A program made the position numbers and the translations under genes. A stretch of 64,000 nucleotides of DNA, from NCBI GenBank assembly GCA_026419785.1, contig JAODTK010005922.1, positions 372,001 to 436,000 of the forward strand, given 5' to 3'. The stretch comes from Sclerodactyla briareus (lineage: Eukaryota; Echinodermata; Holothuroidea; Dendrochirotida; Sclerodactylidae). The notes under the pieces were generated by a model, which ran no database searches, was not told the DNA's origin, and worked only from the letters and a program-made list of their open reading frames with translations. Below, one piece after another: positions 1-11,557 of the stretch (its first letter is position 1; every line of letters begins with the position of its first letter).

Positions 1-1141
1 CACTAATTAAAGACAATGCACAAAATACTGTGGAGCGAAATGAATATAACGAAGATGTGAGATAAAAAAAAAACAACAGAAAACTAGATCATATTTGGCT
101 ATTAAGACTTATAATATTATTATAATATGTCAACCAGTTCTGATGCACTTTAGAATGGCTTTTGCGGTGATGTCAGTGTTTTTACTGGTCAAAAATATTA
201 CGAGAAGACCAATTTTTTTACAACAGGGAAGAACGAAAATATCAACAGGTTAGTGCGACATTGTATTATCAATGCCATACCCCCTTTTGTTTTTTTTTTC
301 TTTGGAATATAGGATTGGAGGTATTGGCGTGTAAGAGTTACACCCCTATATAATCATTTAATTTGGAACCGCGGCCTGAATGTCATGATTATAATGTCGA
401 ACATAATAATAGATGCGCCTTTCCTGATGTAATTCTTGTTCGTGTCTCGCTGTCACCCAATAACGATTTTTCCTTTGTTTGTCTAAATGTGTGACCTTGC
501 TTCCTTAGCGAATTCAAATTTTGTCGTGCCAAGGTCAGCAAACAATGTAATGTACGTTTTGCCAGTGGAGGAAGGGAAATAGCAGAAAAAGCTGTCTTCA
601 TTGCGTAACACGGTAAGTTCTGTGTCATCAAAACATAGATAGGTGTCAATGCTTTGCAAGTACGGGATGCAGTATCTAGCTTATTTAGCTATTCCAGTCA
701 AATATTTGGGCTCATGCCGTCATGGTGAACAGTAATAACAGCCTAGATTTTAATTTGAGTACAATGCTTGACCTGAGCGAATTTGGAAATTCGATTTGTT
801 TTGTGAACTTGACAAGCGACATTCGAATAAAACGCAGTGATTTTTATTAAGTTTATTGTAGACTAGTACACTTTATATTTTTATTGATGTTCACCTGTAA
901 CTATCGTTGCTACAAAGCAATTGTGTCGTGTTAATTCCGGGGCTGTCTAATCTTTTCACTACTTCAGAAGTAGCACATCTTGCAAGTGACATACAAAATG
1001 TGGAAAGTTTTGTAATAGGATGGCTCTCCCGGTTATCGATCCTGTCCACCGTTGTGAGTCGGAACAGAACGCAGGGGGTCGGAGTCCCACGCCCGACCCG
1101 CGAACGGCACATTCTCATGCTGGGGCAGTGCTCCAGACTGT

Positions 1142-1402
1142 TTGGGTGAGTCAAGCTTTCTCGGAGAAATCCGGTCGATTAGAAGCATGAATATTACACG
1201 AGGGTTGTTACGCGTACGCCAACGACTGCATACAGTACGACTGTTAGTCAGAAAACGAAAATTGTTTAACATACGTAAAATCACGTTATACGGTTCTGTC
1301 CATGACACAAGACACAAGAAAGGTCCAGATAGACGAACTTATAGATACCGTTTCCATGTTTTGTCGTTGGTGTTTTATTGTTGGGTATACGAGTTTGTTT
1401 GA
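1142..1402 (+). pseudogene. Copy-1 version of unit frame A fused to downstream frame
   Basis: The N-terminal residues (GESSFLGEIR, then LLVRKRKLFNIRKITLY) match the copy-3 frame at 42,677-42,868. In copy 1 one base is missing just before the end, so the frame runs through the position where copy 3 has its stop. The overlapping downstream frame would start at 1,302. Function is unrecognised. The copy-2 equivalent has lost its 5' half to a deletion at about 24,900. Confidence 0.3.
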
Positions 1403-1639
1403 TTTTCATTTCGTGTGACCCCTCTGCGCATATTTACCTGGCCCTATATACTACGGGAGTCGACGAGCACTTTCCCAGCAATGGGGCAAGTTGGCTGATC
1501 ACCCCGTATTTGTTTGATTTAGGGGGTAAGAGGTGTTGAGGTTTAGAGGTTTTCTCATCACCTATGTGCTATGTAGTTCATCCTGTTATACAGCTATGTG
1601 ATATCTCACATTGTATCTGTTTAGGAACCTGCTTGGAGA

Positions 1640-2028
1640 AAAAGTAATTGCTGAGTAGACGTCAATTGATGTAGATGGGATTGTCGAGGACATTCTAGCG
1701 AAGACCTATATGCCTAAGTATATAAGCGACGAGCGGATGGCGCTAACTAAGTATCCGGGATCAATTTATGTACTCATGCCGTACACTCTATCATTCAAGT
1801 TACCTTGACAGGCGAGCGAGCTTTCCGAAATGGTGGGTATCTTCTCACACTTTCCATGGGAATTGGATCATCTTTTTTCAGTATACGTGTTGCAATATGC
1901 ACCCCAAGGTGATTATAACAATCCTATCTTATGCATACACTCCAATGCCACGGGGGAGGGGAGTAGCGCGTCGGAATGAATTAATTGATAGAGAAGGTAA
2001 GAGGATATTCGAAATATTTATAAACTGA
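1640..2028 (+). pseudogene. Degenerate unit frame C
   Basis: In copy 1 the frame stays open through IDVDGIVEDILAKTYMPKY and PGSIYVLMPYTL, with one shift near 1,805. A different frame runs from an ATG at 1,768 to 2,028 and ends in NELIDREGKRIFEIFIN. Copies 2 (about 25,370-25,750) and 3 (about 43,195-43,590) carry the same DNA with further small indels. No known family is recognised. It could be the continuation of frame B. Confidence 0.2.
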
Positions 2029-2605
2029 TGTGAAACATGAATCGCAGTTTAGAAGGATAAGCCACATCAGACATTGTCAGCACTGCAGTATTGAGTCGGT
2101 GTGTGCTATTAATAGTCAGTATCATTTGCTATGAAGACCACTAGCTGAATCGAGAAATTAAGACAAACAAATTGTTGAGAATGCTACCCTTCCGTATTGA
2201 TCTCGGATTGCACGAACCTGTGTTCGTCGATTGTATTATTCAATCAGGGAGGTAACATGTTACATCCGACTGAGAATGATACAGCTTTAATTAACCTCAA
2301 TGATCCATGACAATGACATTGTTTATTTTTCTTGAAATCATAACTAATATACTAAAACTTGTTGGTAATCGAAAATTCAAAAATTCGAAAAGTTCAATGT
2401 AATTGCCCGTTGTCGTCAAAAAATCGTTGTGCGAACTCGCGTATAAGTTGTTATTCAAAATGATATGTTGCTCGTGACCAAATCAAAGGAGCCTCACAAG
2501 GTATTGGATGATGGGCACCGTAAAATGTGAGTGTTGTTCCAGTAGCTATTTTCTAGTATCAGTTTGATATCATACATTTCCAATATAGAATACGTGCGTT
2601 CAGAC

Positions 2606-2863
2606 CTAATCGATCGATGATTGATAATTCTCCTCGTAGGGTTTTTGGCGTTGGTGCAACGCCCGCAAAGTTGAACGATCAATCAAATATTTGATTGGTT
2701 GAACAATTGTGTTTTTACGTATTCTTTTTAGGCAACTCATGATCAACGCATTGAGCGGGTGCGCAAAGTTAAAAAACTTATGGCATCTACGGCAGGTATA
2801 CGTGTCTCGTTTCCAATATGACGTTCGTAACAGAGTCCTTATCTGACTTTTAAATAGGCACAT
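2606..2863 (-). CDS. Unit frame D (minus strand), copy 1
   Basis: An 85-residue minus-strand frame. Its C-terminal part (PIKYLIDRSTLRALH) is nearly the same in copy 2 (26,921-27,166) and, after one or two indels, in copy 3 (about 44,640-44,890). The upstream part aligns as VQIRTQLRTS followed by a segment around FAHRINAIDHE. All three copies keep the frame over about 75 residues, which makes it one of the better coding candidates of the unit. Function is unknown. A third-codon-position test between the three copies would decide. Confidence 0.33.
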   Translation of the reverse strand: MCLFKSQIRTLLRTSYWKRDTYTCRRCHKFFNFAHPLNALIMSCLKRIRKNTIVQPIKYLIDRSTLRALHQRQKPYEENYQSSID

Positions 2864-5560
2864 AATCTAACCTTGTTGCTAGTGGGAGAACATTTACTCT
2901 ATTCTATTACGTCTTCATTGACATATTATCCTGGGTGACCGGTCCCCATCAGTGGGATGAAAAAATGCCAGAGGCCAGAGGCTAGGCTACGATCTACAGG
3001 GCACTTTTTCAAATAGCTCATATAACATTCTGCTACCAATGTTACGAACGTAGGAATAATTCATTTGGTCAGCGTTCTCGGTATTAAAGTCGTAACTCGA
3101 AGTTTTTTTTTATGAGAGGTGTCAAGAAAACGACGAGGCCATATAAATGCTTTTCTGGTCGTTTGTTCTCGTTTACATGTATCCCGAGCTTCATGGACTT
3201 CAATGTCGTTTGGCGCTTTAACTTCTATTCTAATCAAATCGAAGAACGCATGTTTCACTATTGATCTAGGTTTATTACGATGACGGTTTCTCAATTCTAG
3301 TTCGGACATGTTATACCTTCTTGTCATTCGTTCTGGCTTGTTTTTCCCCCATCACAATATGCAGTTATGGTCGCTCAAAGAGTAGTGTCGTCTGATAGAA
3401 CTGGTGAACAGCGAAAGCTCTTTTGCTTGGAACCCCCTCAGTGCAATTCGACAACGATAAACCGTAGATTGACGAGGTTGTGATAGTTAATACAAAACGT
3501 TTTGATATACTGTGGGACGATATTTTTTTTTTTGCTGTATGTTCACGCAACGGAGCGTCCCATTATCTCCAGCGTTTGCGACACATATTACCCTGTTTTC
3601 AATGCGAATACCACAGAAATGAGATGAGTTTGATTTTGGTACAAGTTTAGATGTGGGGGTTATGGAATTGTCGAGCATCTGGTACAAGCCTTCCAAGTAG
3701 TGAAGGGCAAACGGCGTCGACCATCATTCTCTAATCAAGAAATGTTACTCACCAAATGGCAATGCATGCCTACCATGTAGCCCTTGAAACCTCCAAGTAC
3801 ATATGTTCCAACTTGGGGACACAACGTAAACAACATTAATCGGAACGAAGACCTTCGGGGAAGTGGGGTATTGTAACATATTCATACCTAATATACCTAT
3901 TTGTGGTAGCACAGGGTAACTTTTTTTTTCATGAAACCTTCCACGTTTCTTTATCATGTACTCCCTGATTGACGAAGAACACGATTCACAAATGTGTCAC
4001 GGAAGGGACACTCAATCAACTCAATGCCTTGACAGAGGAAACCCTGCCCGACGAATAGAGCAACTAGCTAATGATTGGTTGTTCTTTTATAATCGCTACC
4101 TTATACATATTCTCATCTATTCAGGGAATTCATCTCCGGAATGGAATAGGGCATAGGTTTAACATATGTTTCTTGAACGAAGTACGCGCCTTGTCAATCG
4201 CATGAAGGTAGGGCTCAGCAGCAATGCGGGTGTATACAATCATACAAAATCATATTGAAGGTCAGTGCTCCAATTCTGTAGGATCCAACCATTTGTTGCA
4301 AAAAAAAAAAGTATAGGACAGAATAAATGCCTTCTCCACCCTGAGGGTAAAAATGGTAGAAAACTCGCGGAAAGTCTGCGCTACGACTCAAACCCTGGGC
4401 TACAAAATAGGCTGATAGGTAACAACAGAAAGCTGGGGAAGTAGTTTAGGGATTTCCGTTCAAGTACACATCTAGCGCATACGTGTAGGACCAGTGTCTC
4501 GCTAAGTCATCTACCTCTAATCACTTCTCACAAAGAAGTGAATGTTGTTGAGAAAACTATCGTATAAAGCCCAGCCCCCCGGTCGTCTTTGGAAAGTGGT
4601 AACCACATGCTGTGCAAGTATACAATTTGGTTGTATAGGCTGATGACTCTTAACATTTTTTTTTTTTATGCGAGGCAGAAATGGCCCAAAATTTGTTCCG
4701 TCCCTAATCTGTTCTAAACACAGTAACACTACCTTCCATGCTAATGCGTAGCCTGGAGGGTGGGTCGACGTCCACTTTCATTATCGGCTTAAATGTAAAT
4801 TTAGGAATGACCTACAGTGAACACTGTGATTGTTGAATTATTCTGAGGACCACCATAGGTTGCCGCGTAGCATATATTTTCGTCAACGCTAGTAATCACT
4901 GCTTGGACCTTCCGACAAAGACAGAATGGAAGTCAGTCGCAGGCGGAAAACTGGGGTTCTGTTTACCTCTGCTTCGATGCCTACCACTTCTATAATTTTT
5001 GGCCAATAACTGGGGCGATGCGGCCACCGATTTCTGCACCACGAATGGGCCGACGCCCATCGACTGATGACCTCTGGTGTGAAGCATCACAACGCAAAAT
5101 TAGAGCAATTATCGTTCATGTTGTTCACGCGCACGCGTCGAGTGTCTGGACGATGTCAAGTTTAGGCTCACACCGGTAAGATATATATCGGAGTGGCAGT
5201 TGATTTTCTACGATCCTGTGGTTTCAGTAGACCTTAACTGATTAAACTTGTGATATTCACAACACTGTAACTATTTAATATGTGACTATGCCTATCTAAA
5301 CAATCACTTAAGCAGTGATTATTGTTGCAACTAAGCGGCCCACGTATCGAAGGGAACCCTCGCCTCTTTTTTTGCACGCAAGACAATTTAGTTTTCTTTC
5401 GATTCGATGCTATCGCTCATGGAGCACGGAGGTTCGATTTCCAGTGATCGGTAAAATGGGGCCGAACTACTTCAGCAACTTTTGAGGGTTTGGTCATCTG
5501 TCGCTTGATCGTTTCGAAAAAGCCCTTCTGCCTTTTTCATTAGCACCAGTCTGCGTTCTT

Positions 5561-6633
5561 CTCACTTTTATCCTCTATATCCAAAGTGTTCGAGAGATTA
5601 GCATAAACAGGTTGGATAAAATCATTGCTAATATCGACATACTCTACTCGAACCAGATTGGTTTTCGCAGAAACTATTCCACCTATATGGCAGCTTTAAA
5701 CCTGGTTGACAAGATTTCAAATGGTCTGGAGAACAGAAAACACCAGCCGGCCTCTTCATTCCTTATCTACCAAAGCTTTGCATCCAATTGACACCATAGT
5801 ATATTATTTGATAAATTGTATGCATATGGTATTCGTGGAACAGCACACAATTGGTTTAAAAGTTATCTCAAAGACCGCCCGCAGTATGTTCAGTTCGGAA
5901 ATTTTTCCTCTGGGATCTTTTTGAGCAATGTAGGTGTACCACAAGGTTCTATACTAGGTCCCTTGCTCTCCATTCTTTACGTTAATGATATCCCAAATTC
6001 CTCTAACGAATCTAACTTCATTTTATTTGCAGATTGAATCTACGTATTCTATCAAAATATTAACTTAAAAGGCACTCTCAATGACGTGACCCGAGAATTT
6101 AAACATATATCCAACTGGCTCCGAATAAATAGATTATCATTAAATGTACAAAAAAAACCAGCTCATTATTTTTGATAATAGAGTGCAATGACACAAGGGC
6201 CGTGTCAATCTTATTAGATGGGCATCAAATAAATGCTTCTCCCCTTACAACCTTCTTAGGTTTAACAATCGATGAAAACTTAAATTGGGGTGTGCATGTT
6301 GGACTAATGGAGACTAATGGAATTCTAAATAGACTAATTCTATATAATGCTTGTACTCCCACACCTAAACTACAGTATTCTTCTATGGGGACGCACGAAC
6401 ATAACTCTGCTTAACAATCTTTATATTCTAAAAAAACAAAAGCGCGTAATACGCGATGTCTGCACGCTCCATATTATATTCATACCCTACCGTTGTTTGG
6501 GGAGCTCAAAGTGCTCACCTTGTTTGACCTATATAATTACCAACTCAGGATATTTGTTTACAATTCCATATGGGTGCGTTACCAGGAGTTTTCAAGAATT
6601 TTTATTCTCAAAATTCTGCAATTCATGACCACA
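5561..6633 (+). mobile_element. Non-LTR retrotransposon fragment with reverse transcriptase
   Basis: Three shifted frames on the plus strand together read as the palm and thumb of a non-LTR reverse transcriptase. At about 5,640-5,720 the residues resemble the N-terminal RT block (NQIGFRRNYSTYMAALNLVD). At 5,816-6,037 come YGIRGTAHNWFKSYL and GVPQGSILGPLL, followed by FAD. The catalytic FADD is cut by a TGA at 6,035-6,037. At 6,172-6,414 FLGLTIDENLNW is the usual post-catalytic block, and 6,520-6,630 resembles the conserved C-terminus ending in IHDHN. The EN domain is absent. The block exists only in copy 1; copies 2 and 3 have other sequence at the same place. CR1/Jockey-like in style; the clade was not assigned. 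Confidence 0.85.
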
Positions 6634-7310
6634 ATAGGTCCATATGTTCGCGTATAGTCATATAATATAACAGTAATTCATCCGTCATGCATATCTTATA
6701 CACAATGGTCGAGTTAAAGATGTCATAAAATAAGTTGAGTCAGCCTCAGTTACAGTTTCTCTTGTTAGGTTGACCAGATAGAACGAGGTGGGCATTGCAT
6801 TTTATTTTTGTAGACCTCCCCCCTCACCCCTCCACTCAGTTTGTTGTTTATACTGAATGATCCTTGCCCATATCTCTCGTGCGAGAATAAATGCGTGATG
6901 TTATCAAACCCTATCGTAAAATAACGTTGCAAAAGCCATACTTTTGAATCTAATTAATATGAAATTACTGTAGGGAGAAATGTTGAGATACCTTTGCGAA
7001 TAAGACCTTGTGACAAAAGGCAACATCTGGTGTGAAATCATTAGCGTCGAATTGTCAGAGCAAAACAACACTCCTCAGCCTTCAGCCAACGGCCTGTGAT
7101 GTGAACCATACGCTGTACCCAGACTATATAGAATGGCAGTAACATTCTACTGTTATCATTGTTCGGTACGCCAGTATGAATAACACAAAATTGGATACGC
7201 AAAGACGCATGACCTCAATTTATGTTTATGTTGGACTTTGACAAATTCACAAACAACCCAAACAATATAAATCAGACGATTTATTTTTCGAGTTTTTTCC
7301 TGGAAGAAAA

Positions 7311-7729
7311 ATGCCTCATCAGTCACGTGACTGTACCAGCGTTAGCTTTCGACCATTAATCGATCATTCGTATCATCATAATAATTGGGGGAGGTTTGTT
7401 CCAATTTCAAAGTCCGGGAAATTAAATTACCCACTCATACGCAGTCTACATGCGGAAGATTCTGAATGTCAAATAAATTTCTTCAAACCTCGCTGTGCAT
7501 CGATATATTGTGCAAGGAAAGTAAACAGAGCGCCTCTGGATGTAGGCTAAATTCGGTTTCACTCTCGCAAGTGAAGAAGACCTCCGTAACGCTACTGCAT
7601 ACTATCAGGCGAGGATTCCATAGATGCGGATCGGTCTGCGGTACAAAATTCGCGAAAGAGGATGACTTTCCACAAGGCAATAACGTGTTTGATGATGTAG
7701 AAGGGCATCAGATTTATATCAACTCATGA
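7311..7729 (+). pseudogene. Unit frame G, conserved start in all three copies, copy 1
   Basis: The frame opens with an ATG after CCTGGAAGAAAA and reads MPHQSRDCTSVSFRPLIDH, then FVPISKSGKLNYPLIRS and KPRCASI. Copies 2 (30,859) and 3 (48,488) begin with the same MPLQSR start and SVSFRPFIDH. A frame change at about 7,500-7,545 links it to the second part (CKESKQSASGCRLN to VEGHQIYINS), which ends at 7,729. The full protein would be about 139 residues. The stop overlaps the next start as ATGA (7,726-7,729). Function is unknown. Start conservation in three copies makes this one of the most credible genes of the unit. Confidence 0.42.
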
Positions 7730-8043
7730 ATGAGGACACATACGTCAAACTGCTCCATGAAGGAGATAGAGAATCAATATGCCCTAAACAGCATTAATAC
7801 CACATGGTATACGCACCTCCTGTATTGACGTTGTTTACGTTTGTCTGTTTACTTGAAAAATATGTCTGTCTCAATAGTATCTATAAAATTATATTTGTAT
7901 AACATTTATGGAGTCTTACAGCATCTCAAATCCGCATTCATGAAACCCAAGCTAAAACGTACGGTATTAGTAATTATATTATTAATAAGAACATATTAGC
8001 GCATCTTCAAAGAAGGCTCGAGGCGCTTTACAGAACAGATGTA

Positions 8044-8358
8044 TCACAAATTGTTGTGGGAATCTGTTGAATAGTATGAAGGCAACATACATAAAGCCAT
8101 GCTCACCGTTCCAAGTTTCATGAACCTGGAGGAATTTACTTTGGGTGGATCTGAAAGTACGACGTGAGATGTACTAGCAACTGGTTTAGGTAAGGGATTA
8201 CCTACAGCATACTTGATATGACTGGAAACCGTAACAATAGTAAGGGAAGTGTCAGCAATCTTCAAGATAGATGGCAATAACGGATTTGGACGAATTTCGA
8301 GCAACCAAGCCGGGAAAGGATCAAGCTGACATGATTTGGTCTCAGACAAGACACACAT
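8044..8358 (-). pseudogene. LINE-like reverse-transcriptase fragment on the minus strand, copy 1
   Basis: The minus strand reads KSCQLDPFPAWLLE, LLPSILKIADTSLT, then SSHIKYAVGNPLPKP. This order resembles the start of the RT domain of many animal non-LTR elements (SCSLDP-x-PTWLLK ... LLP-x-IT-x-IVN-x-SL ... LK-x-A-x-V-x-PLLKKP). In copy 2 the equivalent minus strand (about 31,760-31,960) still shows SSPAWFPEI, NPLLPTISKIANTSLT. The remaining 105-residue frame downstream does not continue the RT. The alternative is chance antisense similarity to frame H. Confidence 0.4.
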
Positions 8359-9061
8359 CCCAAATTTTATTTAATCTAATTTGAGTTCCTCGAGAGAGGA
8401 CAGATTGTGGTGGTAAACCTCGTGTGAGAGGTCACATCGACCTAACTATCAGGCGCCCAATTAGCAGGATCAAGGCTCCCTCGAATTAGATTGATTTCCG
8501 CCTAGGCGAATTCACCAAACGTATATCCAAGGTCTCGAAGTGAGGCATTCCTGGGAGTTGTCTGCACACTTCACAGAAAGAACGCTCGTTCACAATCCCG
8601 AATAGTACCTTTCGATCACTACAGCCTCAGTCTTCAACTAGTTTGAAACAGGGCCTTCTGCTGGAGTTGGTCACGAGTTTTCTCTTATACCGTAGATTAC
8701 CCTGCAACCCATAGATTTTCTTTTTTTCGCCACATCCTCTCCCACTTTCTGGGTAAAGTACAACGCAGGGTTATGAAAACTCACTCACCGCAAAACGCTC
8801 CCTTTTCCCTTCAGCAGGAGGCAAATTATGTGAAAAGCCCCGAAATCTAATTCACCGAATCCTCGGGAGAGGTGACTCGATTTTCGATCAATGGACTCTG
8901 AGGAGGGAGTTGACCAAAGAAGGGAACGAGAGGGTCGGCAGGCGTTGAACACTTGATTGCTCCGCGAAGGTTTAGGTTAAGGGTTAACAGCCTGAATTGT
9001 ATGTAATAAGATAATTAAATAAATACACGTTATCACTGCACTAGAACATTACCTAATAAAC

Positions 9062-9569
9062 ATGATGTTATCAAGGAGTCATTCAGCCCTCGACTATCAT
9101 GTGAAGCTTGAAAACAAACTGGGCTTCGATTTATGCTTATTTCAATCGCCAAATGACATTAGATCATTCGAAAGAAATGTTGAAGCTATTCGAGAGGTGT
9201 ATGGATTGAAGGAATTACTACTCGTCGGTCCCCACCCAGATTCCTCAAGTTGAATTACTTGAAAACCCCAAAACACGCATAAGTGAAAACATTTATATCC
9301 TATTGTTGTGTCATAGATTGTATTTGGGCGCTCCTCGAAATGCTTCAACACCAACCTGTAGGTTTCAGTCAACACTTCGGGGATTGATAGTTCTTAGAAT
9401 GCTTCAAAAAGTACATTTTGGTAGAGGCCTCAACCATGTTCATGGTGTGATCGTAGAGTTATATCATGATTCATTAACACCGGATAGCGGTGCCCAAGAA
9501 ATTGTGCACCAGAAGAGATTCACCATTGAACTGCAGTCCAAAGCTGACCAAAGAATCCCTGAATGTTAA
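9062..9569 (+). pseudogene. Unit frame I, copy 1
   Basis: ATG at 9,062 opens MMLSRSHSALDYHVKLENKL, and the reading continues as NDIRSFERNVEAIREVYGL to 9,253. After one indel the next frame (9,303-9,569) carries LLCHRLYLGAPRNAS, RGLNHVHGVIVELYHDS and KRFTIELQSKADQRIPE. Copy 2 joins the two parts without a break (ELLENPKTRISENIYILLL followed by CHRLYFGAPRNAS), so the frame is conserved between copies; intact length would be about 165 residues. The DNA upstream (ATAAGATAATTAAATAAATA) is AT-rich and conserved, possibly a promoter or the poly(A) signal of the gene before. No family is recognised. Confidence 0.42.
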
Positions 9570-9627
9570 AATAGAATCGTTTCATAAGTGTACAGGTTGT
9601 GTGGCTGCTTTCGTGCAATAGACGGGG

Positions 9628-9933
9628 TTGGGTGGGAATGGAACTGGTAAAGGGTTACATTGCAGAATGTCCCAGACAGAGCGGATTCCACGTAACAGTG
9701 GGTGCAGGCCTAGGTTGTGCCTAATGACAAATGGGATACGACGGGTTGGCCGGATGACTTGTAATGAAAGAGAGGGTCATGTTGAGGAGTTACCACGATG
9801 TGATGAAGTCCAGAAGTCCGAGAGTCCAGAAGTTCGAATGGATATCTCCGCTTTGAAAATGTTTTATAAGGGCGGTGGATTCCCGAACGAAATCAAAATC
9901 ATGGGTACATATACGTTTGAATCTAAGAATTGA
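9628..9933 (+). CDS. Unit frame J, N-terminal part, copy 1
   Basis: A 101-residue plus-strand frame. Its first 45 residues are present only in copy 1, because copy 2 has the foreign 5.1-kb block here. The shared part (from about 9,767) holds VQKSESPEVRMDISAL and a GGFPNEIK block, and copy 2 (about 38,298-38,430) has FEWVSPL and SGFPNET at the same place. The N-terminus contains GGNGTGKG, a P-loop look-alike lacking the Ser/Thr after Lys. Function is unknown. Confidence 0.28.
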   Translation: MGGNGTGKGLHCRMSQTERIPRNSGCRPRLCLMTNGIRRVGRMTCNEREGHVEELPRCDEVQKSESPEVRMDISALKMFYKGGGFPNEIKIMGTYTFESKN

Positions 9934-10626
9934 CTGTGGCCGGTGGATTTCTTAATGTCAATGGTGTGGGAACTCTTGTGAGAGGTAACAGTGCCGATGC
10001 CGACTTGGTGTAGCCTTAGTGGTAATTTGGCCATTCTGTAACTGTACGAGGACACCCAGGTATTGAATCCATAGAAAACTCAGTGTAAACTTGTTACGGG
10101 GATTCAGGTTGTTAACACTTTGGAAGGAGTGAATAAAGTTTTCCCACCATGTTCCCAGATAAGAAAAAACGTCATCGATATACCTACTCTGAAAAGATGG
10201 TTTCAGCGGCAGTCAAGAAGTGTCTTCAAGAGGGTCAACAAAGTCGGCAAATGAGAGTGACATCCCCGTCCCAGGCAGTACTCTTGATGGGCAGGCATCG
10301 CTCCCATTGAAATGAAGTTTGTTATGTTTCAAGATGAAGTTGATTGACGCGCAAATCGCTTCAACTTGATGCGTCCTCCTTTCTCGAGAGCAATTCTACA
10401 AGGTTGACTTCCTAATTGTGTGGGATATAAATTTGGGGTGGAAGACGGGAACCGGTCTAAGTGCTCCAGCACCGTGGTAGAGTCTATAAAAAAAAAACAG
10501 TCTATAAAGAGGATGCGCTCATAGGGAGGGGTCCATTGGCTTTCCGTGCTCGTTATTTGGGATAGGGAGTGATGAGCCTTCAATGCCATCATTTTCGGCC
10601 CATTCAGCAAGTCTATCGACGGTGAG

Positions 10627-10845
10627 ATGCATCGACAGGCTGGCATAGTTCAGTCTTATCAATTTGCGTGGAGGGGCAAAAAAGCAAGTACACTGAATTC
10701 ATCAGGACTTACTAGATGGGGAGAAAGGTTCACTACATTACCAGTGTCGTTAGTACGATCACCCTTATCGGTGGCGATGGCAGATCTTCTCCTGTTGGTG
10801 AGGCCGTCAGGACTGGTGGTTAAGGCCCTGCTTATTCAGATGTGA
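10627..10845 (+). pseudogene. Unit frame K, copy 1 fragment
   Basis: A 72-residue frame from MHRQAGIVQS through TLNSSGLTRWG to LLIQM-stop. It matches copy 2 in a different register because of indels. The minus-strand frame at 10,929-11,246 converges on it, with about 80 bp between the two stops. Confidence 0.25.
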
Positions 10846-10898
10846 CAGTATAGTAGAGTGAACTGAAAGACTGCAGTTCCCGTTTCCAATTCCAAATC

Positions 10899-10904
10899 TT
10901 TATT
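10899..10904 (-). promoter_or_regulatory. Candidate poly(A) signal AATAAA for frame L
   Basis: The minus strand reads GGAAATAAAGATTTGG, 25 bp beyond the stop of the 10,929-11,246 frame. The same AATAAA is kept in copy 2 (39,293-39,298) even though the surrounding DNA differs by indels. Confidence 0.4.
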
Positions 10905-10928
10905 TCCTATTTATAAATCTTAAACAAT

Positions 10929-11246
10929 TTAAATAGAGTAACAAAAACTCCTGATAAGAGGAATGACAGAGAATGTTAAGATAAAGATATTAAAATATCG
11001 AACACTGGATAGATTAAGATAGAACACTGGAAAGTCCAGCAAGTTCGGAGCACCTTGCTGAATGTACATGAGAGTCCTTAGATGGAACAATTTCTTAAAA
11101 CGTTCAATCCTGAATTTCGGAGTTATTGCAGCATCCTCAAATGTTAGGGTGTTATTGCACAAAGATTTCAATTCACAATGGAGTGGGTGTTCTTCATTTC
11201 TATGGATGTTATTCACTAACTTTTCGAATTCCTCCTTAGCAGGCAA
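10929..11246 (-). CDS. Unit frame L (minus strand) with conserved 3' poly(A) signal
   Basis: A 105-residue minus-strand frame: MPAKEEFEKLVNNIHRNEE, then a segment around EDAAITPKFRIERFKKLF, and a hydrophobic end (YFNIFILTFSVIPLIRSF) that could be a C-terminal membrane anchor. An AATAAA on the minus strand lies at 10,899-10,904, 25 bp beyond the stop. Copy 2 keeps AATAAA at 39,293-39,298 and parts of the protein (NAAITPRFRIER-like residues, FSVIPLIRS) in shifted frames. Upstream minus-strand frames (11,463-11,660 and 11,558-11,809) may belong to the same gene. Family unknown. Confidence 0.38.
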   Translation of the reverse strand: MPAKEEFEKLVNNIHRNEEHPLHCELKSLCNNTLTFEDAAITPKFRIERFKKLFHLRTLMYIQQGAPNLLDFPVFYLNLSSVRYFNIFILTFSVIPLIRSFCYSI

Positions 11247-11557
11247 GTTAATGCAGTAGGGTAAATTAAACCGAAATCTCCCACAGTAGCTCCGGGAAAC
11301 TCAATAAACTTTTTATCTTCCAATTGGATGAGGTGATACCAGACTGAACAGCATAAATAACCGTTCCCATATCTGGGGAGAGAAATTGAGGAGCAATAAC
11401 CTGAGTGTGTTGGACAATGTGATACACTTAGGCTAACAACTTTGAGACATGATTTGAGAATGTCAGCTTGTTGTCAATAGGAGAAAGTTACACAGGTTAT
11501 TGAGAAGACGTGTTGATTTGGCAGGACTGTGTACGCGTACGCTGTCGGAAAGAATTA

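Noticed and set aside
9640..9665. P-loop-like GGNGTGKG in frame J
   Set aside because: The Ser/Thr after Lys is missing, no Walker B follows, and the segment exists in one copy only.
9587..9766. 180 bp of copy 1 absent from copy 2 as an insertion in copy 1
   Set aside because: Copy 2 has its foreign block at the same place and copy 3 ends before it, so loss in copy 2 is the simpler explanation.
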